Shown piece after piece: positions 13,079-24,687 of a stretch of DNA of 64,000 nt. The stretch spans positions 18,335,274 to 18,399,273 of the forward strand of contig CM040444.1 in assembly GCA_022749755.1 (NCBI GenBank). Reading direction: 5' to 3'. The position numbers and the translations under genes were made by a program. The first letter of the stretch is position 1. Each line of letters starts with the position of its first letter. This DNA comes from Azadirachta indica (taxonomy: Eukaryota; Streptophyta; Magnoliopsida; Sapindales; Meliaceae). The notes under the pieces were generated by a model. That model was not told the origin of the DNA. It was given only the letters and a program-made list of their open reading frames with translations, and made no database searches.

Positions 13079-13438
13079 TATATTTGTTTATTTGGAGATA
13101 TCTGCAAGATTTCACACCTACCGATCGAGACTAAACTTGTAATGGATAATTTGGTTGTAATATGAAATATGAGTTAAAAATTTCAATGGGGTATATTATA
13201 TTCACGTACTTTTTCAATTATTGGGATATACAATTTAAAAAAAAAAAAAAGAAACATGTTTACAGCTAGAAACCCACGATCCAAATGCGCCAGTTGTTTG
13301 TGCGAAGGACAGTCCGATTCCTGAAAGCCTACAAACATTGACTCGTTGACTCTTCAGAAATATTACTAAAGAGTTGCTTTAGCTCTTGATGAACTGTAGG
13401 TAGTAGTCACTAAAGCCTCGAAGGTTTCTGTATAAATA
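12631..13438 (+). promoter_or_regulatory. EXLA E3 upstream region with two W-boxes and a TATA box
   Basis: Near-identical to 2410-3209. TTGAC occurs at 13338-13342 and 13346-13350 within the conserved cassette, and TATAAATA at 13431-13438, about 75 bases before the E3 ATG. Confidence 0.6.
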
Positions 13439-13512
13439 TCTAAAAACTTTCTTTGTTTTATCATCACATTTTTGCATTTTTCTCTCGACATAGCTTTTCA
13501 CTAAAATTAAAA

Positions 13513-14774
13513 ATGGCTATCTTGTCACTAAAACTAAAAATGGTTATATTTCTTCACTTTCTCTTCATTCACTTATCATTTGCGACTGCATGGGTAGCTT
13601 GTCCTCGATGTGAGTATAAGGGCAAGGTTTCTTATATCTCCGAAGACTCTGCACTTTCATGTAAGCAAGCATATATCAGCTTTTTAATCTTTTGATTTCA
13701 GTTTATGCAAATGAAAATTGGCATTGACCCAGATGATGTTTTGATGAGATTTAGAGCGGATAATCTTTGGATTTTGGATTTGATATATCGTGCAGCTGGG
13801 GCATCTGCGTATGGTTCAATGGCATTAGACTTTAATCATGGATACCTTGCGGCGGCTTCCTTCGACGATAATGATGGTCGTGTCTGTGGTAGATGCTACA
13901 GGGTTTGTATATAATAATAAAACACTCATCCCTTTTGGCCTTTAATTCCTTTTGTTATGAAAATTTGGTTGCTAAACTTAATTGTACACAATATGGCAGA
14001 TGAGATGCGAGAACAAAAGATTATGTAAGAGAGAAGGAACCACAGTAATTGTGACTGATGAGCTCACTGACAGTAACAGCAGCAAAAAAGTAAACTTTTC
14101 TCTTAGTAGAAAAGCTTACATGGCTATGGCTAAAAAGGGTATGGAAAAACAACTTTTGAAACATGGAGTTGTCCATGTCACATACAAAAGGTAATATAAT
14201 TACTATATTATGTACTGATTTCAACTTGGTAAATCTGTATATATAATAAAATTAATGCATAAGAACGTGTTCTGGGTTTGATCTTTCAGTTATCCTTGTG
14301 ATTTCTTTAACAACAAGAACTTGACCCTGCGCGTGGAAGAATCAAGCAAATAGCCAGATTACTTAGCAGTTAAAGTGCTGTACCAGGGTGGTCAGACTAA
14401 TCTTTATGGAATATTTGCATATCCGGTATGAAAAACTAACCATTAAGTAAACCTGTACGTGCTTATATATATATATATATATATATGAATTTTAAGTTGA
14501 CTTTTTGCCATACTTTTAGGTTTCCCATGTTGATCCTGCACATATGATGTTGCCGTCAAGAAATGGCAGTGCAGTTTTTGATAACATTGTGACAAGTGGG
14601 CCATTGAAGTTCGAGTTTGTCGTAAGAGATGATGCTGATAACTTGTCGATTTTTGCTAAAAATGTATTTTCTGCTGACTGGAAACCTGGAATGATCTTTG
14701 ACACTGGAGTTCAGATTCGTGCGACTCAATGGGAGGGTTGCTATGTCAATAAATGCCCTAAAGACAGCTGGTAA
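13513..14774 (+). pseudogene. Expansin-like A copy E3, premature stop in exon 4
   Basis: All five exons and splice sites are present (13513-13660, 13796-13902, 14000-14190, 14290-14425, 14520-14774) and the phases match E2. The signal peptide (MAILSLKLKMVIFLHFLF) and both expansin domains are recognisable. A single in-frame nonsense change, TGG to TAG at 14351-14353 (ESSKW becomes ESSK-stop), truncates the product inside the C-terminal domain at about residue 169. Other losses are the first barrel cysteine (SGACAYG is SGASAYG) and a glycine of CGGC (CGRC). Exon 5 is open to TAA at 14772-14774. It was probably inactivated recently. An expressed truncated barrel protein cannot be excluded. Confidence 0.88.
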
Positions 14775-15580
14775 TGGAAGAGAGTTTCTGATTTCATCAA
14801 TAATCAAATAATTCGGAGGATTAAAAGATGAAGAAAAGTTCTATTTTCCAACTTAGTCTTTTCGCTTTGTTACTGTAACTTTGCACTTTTCTTGCTAAAT
14901 AATAAGATTAAAATGGCCAATTACTCTAAATGATACCTTTTTGTTTGGCTCTCACATGCGTACGTGTAGATGAAATACGTGAATAAGAATATATTCTCTT
15001 TGACTTGATTTTTTTATTTAATTTGTTTTGTAGAAAACTGCAAATTTCAGATTTCATTCCGTCTGCATACAAACAATAATCAAATAATACGGAGGATTGG
15101 AATATGTGAATAGATCAAGAAGATCTATTTTCCATTTTGTTTCTTTAGTTTCTTTTAATTGTGACGTTGTTCTTTCACTTCTAAAATAATAAAATTAATG
15201 TCCACTTGTTCATACTATCTCTCTCTCTCTCTCTCCCGTATGCGCGTCTATGAAGTATTTGGGGTAAGGTTCGTAGAAAATATATATACGTTATAACCTA
15301 CAATTTAAATTCAAAAAATAATTTAAATCCACTTTGAATTTTTTAAAATATTACTTATTCAAAATATTGTAGTTTTGGGTTGAACTTAGACTTTCAGTTT
15401 AAGGTCAAATTTTAAGCATCAACAATAATTTTATACCAAATATTTATATCCAAAAAAGTTTTAAATTTTAAAATGTGATATTAAATAAACATATTTTATT
15501 CTACATTGTTTACTGTCTAAAAAGGTTAAAATAATTTTAATTGCACAAAACTAAACTAAATCTTAAAATTCAAGTGACTT
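14775..15580. other. Intergenic after EXLA E3
   Basis: The first part matches the flank of E1. A CT microsatellite lies at about 15219-15236. From about 15370 the sequence matches 4810 onward. No gene seen. Confidence 0.5.
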
Positions 15581-15895
15581 AGAATCCGTTTGATATAACT
15601 TTTCAAATAAACCTTTTTAACGTAGAATTTTTATCCGTAAAACTTTTATGAATAGAACTTTTAATAAAAATTGATTAATCGTTTGGTTATCACAAATGAT
15701 TTTTGAAAAAATTTTGAGTAATTATTTTAATAAACAGATTTTTAATGTTTTATTTTAAAAAAATTACATACAAGTTTTAAAATAAAATAAAAGTATTTTA
15801 AATAATTTTACTTTTAAATAAGATTATTAAATTTAAAAAGAGTTTTTATCATTAAAAATATTATTTTGGCAATGAAAAAATTAAATCAAACAGTT
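15581..15895 (+). mobile_element. MITE-like insertion with ACTTA target-site duplication
   Basis: A 315-base AT-rich segment absent from the paralogous site at 5012-5016. It is flanked by ACTTA on both sides (15576-15580 and 15896-15900). The ends carry short inverted GTTTGAT / ATCAAAC motifs a few bases in from each edge. Comparing filled and empty sites fixes the borders. It has no coding capacity, so it would depend on an autonomous DNA transposon. Related copies lie at about 5650-5960 (truncated), 16550-16935, 26755-27160 and, inverted, 23580-23875. Confidence 0.8.
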
Positions 15896-16549
15896 ACTTA
15901 GTTATGTGAATTCAAGAAAAAATTAGTGAATGATAATTGTATATTAAATTAAAAGTTGTATTGGAAAAGGTGTTATTTGAGTTTCAATTTAATATGGTCT
16001 CGTAACATTTTAAAGTTGGGTTATTTCTATATTCCTGTTAAAAAAAAAAAATGTTGTGCGCGCTATTTTTGGAAGAGGTCTGCATGATTTCCTTCCTCGA
16101 ACCAATTGAGACTTTGCAATAAATAATTTAATTAGAAATTTTTCCATAATTTCCTAAATGGGAATCTCGATTCAATAGCTGTATTAAGAAAAACAAAAGT
16201 CAAATCAATAATATGGAACATTGAATTCATGTCAGTTTAATAAATAATAAACATTAAATTAATTATATATTATTCAACATTTATATCATGGTTCCAAAAC
16301 TGAATATTAAATATTAATAGATAAGTTAGATGAAATAAAATAAGATTAAAGGATGTTGGATAAAAGATCTCTATCCAGTGTACTTTCATCTTTATCTATA
16401 TCCAATATACCTTCAAAAGATGAAGTATAATATATCTAAAAATACACTTTGACCTATCTTAATTTTATTGTTATTTATTAAAATATATTCAATTATAAAA
16501 AATAAATTGAAATTTTTAATTTTAAATCTAAATTCAATTAAAATTAATT

Positions 16550-16935
16550 AAGAGTTCATTTAATATAATTTTTCAAATAAAATTTTTTGATAGATTTTTT
16601 TATGTGTAGAATTTTTAATAAATATTTATTAATTATTTGATTATTACAAATAATTTTTAGAAAATTTTAAGTAATTAATTTAATAAAAAAATGTTTAATG
16701 TTCTATTTTTAAAAAATAGTATAAAATTTTTTTAAATAAATTAAAAATATTTTATAAAATCCTACCTTTTATAAAAGTTAAAGAAATTTTATTGTTGAAA
16801 ATTTAAATTTTGAATTTTTTTAATTAAAAATAAAATAATTTTTTTAATTTTCAATAACATTTTTTTCAATGTTAATTAAACAATAACCAAAAATTTTTTA
16901 AAAAATTTATCATAAAAAAATCTTTTTTGAGTGAA
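16550..16935 (+). mobile_element. MITE-like element, second copy of the GTTTGAT family
   Basis: Resembles 15581-15895 in order and wording: a start like TTTAATATAATTTTTCAAATA, then TTTATTAATTATTTGATTAT, then GTTTAATGTTCTATTTTTA. Its counterpart in the first block (about 5650-5960) has lost the 5' part, so this insertion predates the block duplication. Confidence 0.55.
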
Positions 16936-17249
16936 GGAAAAAATCAGAAAAAACAAGCACCATCACCGACTAACTTGTGGGATAAATTATATATATATAT
17001 ATATAATTTGGAGAGATCTGCAAAATCTCCTTAGGGCCAACCAATTGAGACTAAAAATATAATTAATAATTTTGGAATATGAAATACGAGTTTGCTAACA
17101 CGGAAAGTTAGTTTAATTAATTAATATGAAATGCAAAATCAGTAATATATTACTGAGCATGTACATGATACAAATAATAAACAAATGGATTGAAGTTCAA
17201 TGCAATAAAATATTTTATTGCGATATTAAAAAAAAAAAAAAAAGGTTTG

Positions 17250-17400
17250 CACCTAAGAACCCACGATGCAAGTGCGCCAGTTGTTTCGGAGAAGGACGGT
17301 CCTAATTCTGAAAGCCTACAAGCATTGACTTGCTGAATTCTTCAGAAATATAATTAAAGTGTTGCTTTAATTAGCTCTTGATGAGTTGTAGTACAAATAT
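17250..17400 (+). promoter_or_regulatory. EXLA E4 promoter cassette with mutated TATA box
   Basis: Carries the same GAAAGCCTACAAGCATTGAC block as E2. The TATA position reads TACAAATA (from about 17392) instead of TATAAATA, in keeping with decay of this copy. Confidence 0.5.
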
Positions 17401-17478
17401 CTCAAGAGTACTTTCTTTGTTTTCTCTTCACAATATTCTGGATTTATCACTCGATATATCTTTTAACTGGAGTTAGAA

Positions 17479-19114
17479 ATGGCTATGTTTCCAGTGAAGT
17501 TAAAAATGGCTACCTTTCTTCACTTTCTCTTCGTTCTCTTATCTTTTGCGACTGCAGAATTAATTGATTGTGCTCAATGTGAGCATAAGGTGTTGAAAAA
17601 AATGGGCCTTTAGATGAAGCCAATAATACAAAAGGAATTCAACCTGGCTCAAGTGCACATCTGACCCAAGCACAACTTTCATATCCTTTCCAGATTGCAT
17701 AAAGTGACAAAAGGCTGGTACATTGCAATTGCATTAACGTACTCTGCAGTGATCAAATGCAGTACAAAAGCAGAGAAAATCACAGCATCTTTTGTGGTGA
17801 TGATAGCATATTCTACCTAGACTAGTATAGACAAAATATGTGGAATAAATTAGGGTTGGTTCTCTCTTGGACCTTGTATAAAAGAAGCTCTTTATATCTT
17901 CTTGTATACTGTAGCCACTGTTTACATTGAATATTCACATACTCTGAAATTTTTTAAGTTAAAGGCGAGGCTTCATATATCTCCGAAAAGACTCTGCACT
18001 CAAATGTAAGCATGCCTATATAGATCAGCTTTTTCTTTTTTCTTCTTTTGTTTCTAGTTTATGAAAATGAAAACTGGGATTGACCCAGATGATTTTTTGA
18101 TGAGATTTAGAATTGATGAGATTTAGAATTTTTTGGTTTTTGGATTTGATATATCATGCAGCTGGGGCTTGTGCGCATGGTTCATTGGCAGTAGGCTTTA
18201 ATCATGGATACCTTGCAGCTGCTTCCTTCTACGCTGATGGTGCTCTCTGTGGTGGATGCTATAAGGTTTGTAAATTTGTATTACAGTATATACATAATAA
18301 ATCTTCCCTTTTCTCTTAATTCTGTTATTTAAATTTGGTTTCTAACTTAATTTGATTTTGTGTTGGCAGATGAGATGCAAGAACAAAAGACTATGTAAGA
18401 AAGAAGGAATCACAGTGATGGTGACTAATGAGCTTACTAACAGTAACAGCAGCAAAATAGACTTTGCCCTCAGCGGAAAAGCTTACATGGCTATGGCTAA
18501 TAGGGGTATGGAAAACCAACTTTTGAGACGTGAAACTATCCACGTCACATACAAAAGGTGATAATAAAATATATTACATTATGTGTTTCAACTTAGTAAA
18601 CCAACTATGTGTATGATAGAAGTAAATACATATGTGTTTGCTCTTCTGGGTTTGATTTCTAGGTATCCTTGTGATGATTTTACCGACAAAAACTTGTCTC
18701 TGCGTGTGGAAGAATCAAGCGAATGGCCAAATCACTTGGCAGTTAAAGTGCTGTACCAGGGTGGTCAAACTGAAATACGAGATATTTGGGTAAACCTGCT
18801 TACTTATATATGTTCAGGATGAATTCTTAAAATGCTGACTTTTTGCCACGTATTTTTCTTTCCAGGTTGGTTCTTCAGATCTGGTTTTCCTAACAAGAGA
18901 CCGCAGTGCAATTTGGAACGCACACAATGTTCCAAAAGGGCCATTGAAGTTTGAATTTGAAGTCATAGATCGAGACGATTCCTTGTCAATTTTTACAGAA
19001 AAGGTTTTGCTTGCCAACTAGAAACCTAGAACGATCTATGACCCTGGAGTTCAGGTTCGTGAGTACAGTTCGGAGGGCTGCTCTGAAGATAATTGCAATT
19101 TAAATGACTGGTAG
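17479..19114 (+). pseudogene. Expansin-like A copy E4, interrupted and frameshifted
   Basis: This is the sister of E2 in the second block. It keeps the ancestral ATG GCT ATG start at 17479. Exon 1 is split after CEHK by a foreign segment (about 17591-17962). The resumed exon has an extra base (GAAAAGAC for GAAGAC) and a damaged 3' end. Exons 2 (18162-18265) and 3 (18370-18557) are open. Exon 4 starts at 18663, but a deletion of about 31 bases removes its original donor; TGG|GTAAAC could act as a new one. Exon 5 (18866-19114) has TGG changed to TAG at 19019-19021, then runs to TAG at 19112-19114. The gene cannot encode a full expansin. Confidence 0.9.
17591..17962 (+). mobile_element. Insertion in EXLA E4 exon 1, possible solo LTR
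   Basis: About 372 bases with no counterpart in E2. It starts TGTTGAAAAAAATGGGCC, as many plant LTRs do, and has internal features of an LTR promoter (TATAAAAGAAGCTC near 17877). The 3' edge is unclear: I see no clean CA end, and the flanking repeat is at best a few bases (AAGG/AAAGG). A solo copia LTR is the simplest reading. Confidence 0.5.
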
Positions 19115-20832
19115 TGGAAGAGTTTTTGATTTCATAAATAATCAAATTATCTGGAGGATTACAAGATTAAAAGTTCTACTTTACAAGTTTTGTATTTTCC
19201 CTGTTACAATAGTGTACGGTTGATCTAATTGACACCCTTTTTATCTTCTCTAACATGTATGTATGAAATATATGAAACAAGAATTATCTTTGTTTTCAAC
19301 TTTTTATTTAATTTGTTTGCAGAAAACTGATATTGTTTAGTCAAGCATCTGTCAAGACCTACTTGTATTAGTTCTATTATAGAATAATGTGATAGTTTAC
19401 TTCATTTTCTGACAAAATTTGCACTTATACAAGGGGTTAACCTACCTTCAATTGAAGAACAAGAAACTTAAAAAAGAAAAAAAAAGCGAAGTAACGTTAT
19501 AACTAAAATAGCATAGAAATCCATGCACGCTAACTTCTAATAGACTAACCGATATTTCTATCAGTTAATGAAAGAGCCTAATGCAATAAATAAATAAATC
19601 CGAAATCATTGGTGAGACTTCGATCTAAACGGAGGAATTCTTAGAGACTTGTTTGGAGAAGGAGATATAGAAAGATGCAAGATTTTATATTTTCTTTATT
19701 ATTTTGGAGATTTATATTTCTTTCATTTTACTGAATTAATTTTCATTGAATTAGATTAACAAGAACCCCAAAATCTGATTGTTAAATAGTTATTTAGGTC
19801 TTGAATTTTAATTTTAGTTCATTGGTAGTTTAATCATAAAACTTTTTTAAGAAATCCTCATTTTTATGTTTTTGGTTCAATCAAACAAAGAATGAGAATT
19901 TCTTTGAGGATCTTTTCTTATGTCGCCTCCATTCCTCTAATCAAACACACTCTTAAGGAATGTTGATTAGAGAGGAATGGAAAGGAATGAAGAAAGGAAA
20001 AGGTGAGAGGAAAGGAATGGAGAAATGAATAATACTTCTGTGTTTGGTTTAAATGAGGAATTGTGGAGAGAAAGGAATTTATTGTATTTTTTTTGTCAAA
20101 AATATTCTTCATCTAAAAAATTAGTTATATTTTTTAATAAATATTTTATTGATCTACTAATTTTATTTTAAAATATATTTTTTTAATTTATTTTTTAAAT
20201 TTTTAGGTTGAAACATCGTAACAATTTATTGTTATAAATCAAAAATTAAAAAAATAGTAAAATTATTCACAAAAATTATAATAATAATAAAATTAAATTT
20301 AACAATAATATAAGTTATCTTTACTAGATGATTAACTTACATAATAAAAACTAAAACTAAAATTATCAAATAAATATGACTAGTTGTATATACAATGAAT
20401 ATAAAGTATAGATAAATTAATTTAGAGAATATAATAGATGCAAATATATTTTATACATAATAAGAATAATAGACAAAAAAATAATAATAAAAATAATTAT
20501 AATAAGATTATAAAATTAATAAGCTGATTTTAAATATAGAAACTAAAAAAAATTAATATTACAATAATAGTTATAAATTAATTTTTAAATAATTATTTAA
20601 ATATTAATATTTTTAATTTTAAATTTACGATGAAACATATCAAAAATAGTTTAAAATGAAAAATTTAACTTGGGAGGGGTTGGAATCATGATTCCCCGTC
20701 TTTAAAAGAGGAATTATGATTTTCCGAATTGAGGGAATGAGAATTTCTAATAAATTCTGGCTCCAGCTGATTTAGGCAACCAAACAAATCCTTACATACC
20801 TCTCTTTCTCTCTCTCTCTCTATATATATATG
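19115..20832. other. Intergenic between EXLA E4 and E5
   Basis: 19115-19450 matches the flank of E2. 19860-20795 contains purine-rich GGAATG-type motifs near both ends (GAATGAGAATTTCT twice, same strand) and may be a decayed element. No gene is recognised. Confidence 0.4.
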
Positions 20833-21165
20833 GAACATGATTAGTAATTTATTTTTTTATATAAAAATTTATATCAATCATAAACTGTTAAATATAACCA
20901 TATCTAACGATTGATATTGCATCTGACCATATAATTAATATATAATTAATGTATTCATAATTAATACATATGTCAGATGTAATCTTAACCGTTAAATATA
21001 TCAACGGTTAAAATTGCATCTGACATATGCATTAATTATGAATACATTAATTATATATTAATTATATGATCAAATGTAATCTCAACTGTTAAATAAAACT
21101 ATATCTAATGATTTATAATTAATGTAAAATTTTGTATAAAAAAAAATAGTTGTCAATCTTGTCTC
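20833..21165. mobile_element. Foldback MITE, long palindromic structure
   Basis: Two arms of roughly 165 bases mirror each other about a centre near 20998 (AACCGTT at 20987-20993 against AACGGTT at 21003-21009). The inner arms are almost perfect, with GTATTCATAATTAATACATA against its near-reverse complement. The whole would fold into one hairpin. It is non-coding. The target-site duplication is not clear. Confidence 0.7.
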
Positions 21166-21659
21166 GTGTATATATATGTATATATAGGTTCTATATATTT
21201 ATTTATTTACTTAAATATATTTTGTACAGGGTGATATATATCATTGCCAGAGAACTGTGAGATTTGCTAGCTTGGCCGCATGAGACTAATAAATTTGTAA
21301 TAAATTTTATAGACTAATACCCTGTTCTATGAAAGGAAACATCATCGATGGATGAATCGATTATTATTTAATGTTCAACCTCGAAAACTCATGCACAAAT
21401 ATCAAACTATCTCCTAATCTAGCAGATTCTCTCGTACTGATAATATTAATGGCACTGATACCAGTATTAGTTAATAATAAATGAAAAATAATTAGATTCA
21501 ATAGTTTAAGATTAACAATAACATGTGTAAAATAATGATCTATATAAAAGACTTAAAGGCCGTATATTTTGAAAAGTGAGATAAAATTATATACATGTAG
21601 GTTTTGATCTACTTTTGTTATGTTAATTTTTAAAATACATAAAAAAAATTTTTTTAGAA

Positions 21660-21788
21660 GATGAAAGTCTGAATTCGGAAAGCCTGCAAGTGTTGACTAG
21701 TTGACTTCCTCAGAAATACCAAAGATTTCCTTTTGGCTCTCGATGAGCTGTAGCGGACACTACAACATCCACTATTTCTATATAAATA
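21660..21788 (+). promoter_or_regulatory. EXLA E5 promoter cassette and TATA box
   Basis: Contains GGAAAGCCTGCAAGTGTTGAC followed by a second TTGAC (21693-21697 and 21701-21705), and TATAAATA at 21781-21788. Confidence 0.55.
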
Positions 21789-21859
21789 TCTATAAGAGTC
21801 ATTGTCTTCTCATCACATTTTGCATTTATCTCTATATATATCTTAATTTTCACCATAAA

Positions 21860-23098
21860 ATGGCTATCTTTCGTCGTTTTCTCTTCTTTCTCTTATCATT
21901 TGCAACTGCATCTGTAGTTCTTTGTCCTCGCTGTGTACAGAAGGGCAAGGTTTCTAATTTCTCCAAAGACTACGCGCTTTCATGTAAATATATATATATA
22001 TATATAATTAGTTATTTCTTTTTGTTCTCCAGTTTATTCAAATGAAAATTGGGATTGACCCAGACGATGTTTTGATGAAATTTACAGTGGGGATTTTTCG
22101 ATTGGATCATTCATGCAGCTGGGGCTTGTGCTTATGGCTCAATGGCACTAGACTTTAATCATTGATATCTTGCAGCAGCTTCTTCTACAATCTACGGTGA
22201 TGCTGCTGCCTCCGGTGGATGCTATAGGGTTTGTTTGTATAATCTTCCCCTTTTCCTTCCTATTTTTGTTATGAAAATTTGGTTTCTAACTTAATTGGGT
22301 ACAAAATTTTGTGTTGGCAGACGAGAAGCAAGAACAAAACTATATGCAGGAGCCTAGGAACTACAGTGATTGTGACCGATAATCTGACTCACAGGCACAG
22401 CAGCAACAAAACAGACTTTGTTCTCAGTAGAAAAGCATACATGGCTTTGGCTAAAAAGGGTATGGGAAAACAACTTTTGAAACATGGAGCTGTGGACATC
22501 GAATACAAAAGGTAATAATCATACATAATACATATACGTATTTCAACTTGGTAAACGAAATTATATATGCAATAAAAGTAAACATGTGCTTGCTCTTTGG
22601 GTTTGATTTTCCAGGTATCCATGTAATTTCTTCAATAACAAAACTTGTCTCTGCGTGTAGAAGAATCAAGCAAAAACTCACATTACTTAGCACTCAAAGT
22701 GCTGCACCAGCTTCGTGAGACTGAAATACGAAATATTCGTTTGCTTCAGGCCTGAAAAACTTACCACTGAGTAAACCTAGCTAGCCTGCTTGTATATGTT
22801 CAGATGTATTCTAGGCTGAGTCGTCGCTATACTTTCTCATTTTCAGGATGTTGGTTTCTTTGCGGTTGATCTGAAACGAAATCACTGTGCAGTTTGGGAT
22901 ATACACCATGTTCCAGAAGGGCCATCGGTGATTGAATTTGAGGTAATACGAGAATCAAATTCCGTGTCTGTTCTTTCATTAGATGGTTATTCTGTTGCCA
23001 ACTGGAAACCTGAAAGGATTTATGACATTGTATCTAAGATTACTCGGATTAAATGGGAGGATTGTTCTGTCCCTAAATGCCTTAAAGAGAACTGGTAA
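21860..23098 (+). pseudogene. Expansin-like A copy E5 (pseudogene)
   Basis: The most divergent full-length copy. Exon 1 (21860-21983) encodes a signal peptide, MAIFRRFLFFLLSFATAS. Exon 2 (22119-22228) carries a nonsense codon, TGA at 22163-22165, where the others have the Gly of NHGYLAA. Exon 3 (22321-22511) is open, but the MRCKN motif is TRSKN, losing a cysteine. Exon 4 (from 22615) has lost one base (AACAAAACTTG for AACAAGAACTTG), which brings in TAG within a few codons. Exon 5 follows about 22848 and is partly readable. With two independent breaks and lost cysteines it cannot make an expansin. E3 and E5 have different lesions, so they died separately. Confidence 0.88.
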
Positions 23099-24687
23099 TG
23101 AATGAAGTGTTTCTGATTTCATCAATAATCATACAATTTTCAGGATTACAAGATGAGAATATTCATGTAGATCTAAAAAAGAGACCTTGTATTTTCCAGC
23201 TTTTCTTCTTTCACTTTCTTACTGTAACTTTGCAATTTCCCTGTTATAATTATAAAATTAAGATGTCAGTTGTTTTGACTGGCATAGCTTTTCTCTTAAT
23301 GTGTGTGCATGAAATTACAATATATGAATTAGATTTGTAACTTTTTAGTATTTTGATTATTACAAGAAATAAACTAAACTTCATTGTGCTCTAATGTAAA
23401 CCAGATTTAAACTTAAGTCTTTTATACCACTCAATTAAATAAATTAATACCTACTAAATTTGTTATTGTAAAAATTAATTATTCTTAATCAAATATTTGT
23501 CTAACTAGTATATATTAAGTGTTTGTGTGATTTAGCTTTTTCATTAGTTAAATGTTAAATTTTTTTTTTCTCAATTTTTAGATGTCATTTGGGTAATAGT
23601 AGAGAGAGCTTTTTTAAATTTTTAAACTTTTAGTAATATAGCCTTTTTTTTTTTTTTAAAAGTAAAATTATTTGAATATTTTATTTTATTTTATTTCTAA
23701 ACAGAGCATTAAAAATTTATTTATTAAAATAATTATTTAATTTTTATAAAAATTATTTGTAATAACTAAATAATTAATAATTTTTTGTTAAAAATTTTAT
23801 TTATAAAAATTTTACGAGTAAAAAGTTTACTTTTAAAAATTCTATTTGAAAAATTATTAGAAACAAATCTTAATTTTATTTTACTAAGATTATGTCACAA
23901 ATATATTCAGCTTAAAATGAAAGTTATGATAAATAGAGAAAAACCTGAAATATGTGACTTAATTTGAGTGGACAAGTTCATGGCAACTGTCTAATATATT
24001 ATTGTAGCAATTTTGTTATAATAATTTATATGTACAATATATGACCCCGATATGTAAACCTCTATTAAATATTCATGTTGAAGGGAGTCAAATTAAATCA
24101 AAATATGTATTCATGACACAAAGATCAAAACTAATAATATAACAAAATAAAAAATAAGACGAAACGTTATTGTAATTAACATTAAATGCTGAATAAGAAA
24201 TATATTATTATATTAATAAACAATAGATGAAAGTTAAATTGCAATAAATTAAAAGGAATGAACACATACTTCCCCTTAAAGTTTAGAAAATCTACACATA
24301 CATGAAAAATTTGAAAAAATTTACACATATCTATTCTAAACAATTAGTTGACTAACAATAACTCTTGTTTAACCGTTAAGTTTATAAACAATTTGATACA
24401 ATACAACTCATATTTTATATATTTTTTCATTTCTTTATTTTTAGTATACTTAAAATTAAATGAGGATAAAATATTAAATAAATTTAGATTAATTTCTATT
24501 AATTAAATTCAAATTATATTTTTTATTAATTAAATTTAACTAAAATTTTTATTTATTAAATTTCTAAATTTTTAAAATTTATTCAAATATAAAATAAATT
24601 TAAATTAAATTTATTCATAAAGTTTAAGTATTATAGGGTATTTTGGTCATTCTAACTAATAAGTTAGTCAACTAACCGTTTAATAAA
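23099..24687. other. Intergenic, contains an inverted MITE copy
   Basis: 23580-23875, read on the minus strand, matches the GTTTGAT-family MITE. The rest is AT-rich with no gene. Confidence 0.45.

Noticed and set aside
13513..14774. Calling E3 a functional expansin-like gene
   Set aside because: Splice sites and both ends are good, but TAG at 14351-14353 is in frame with the verified exon phases.
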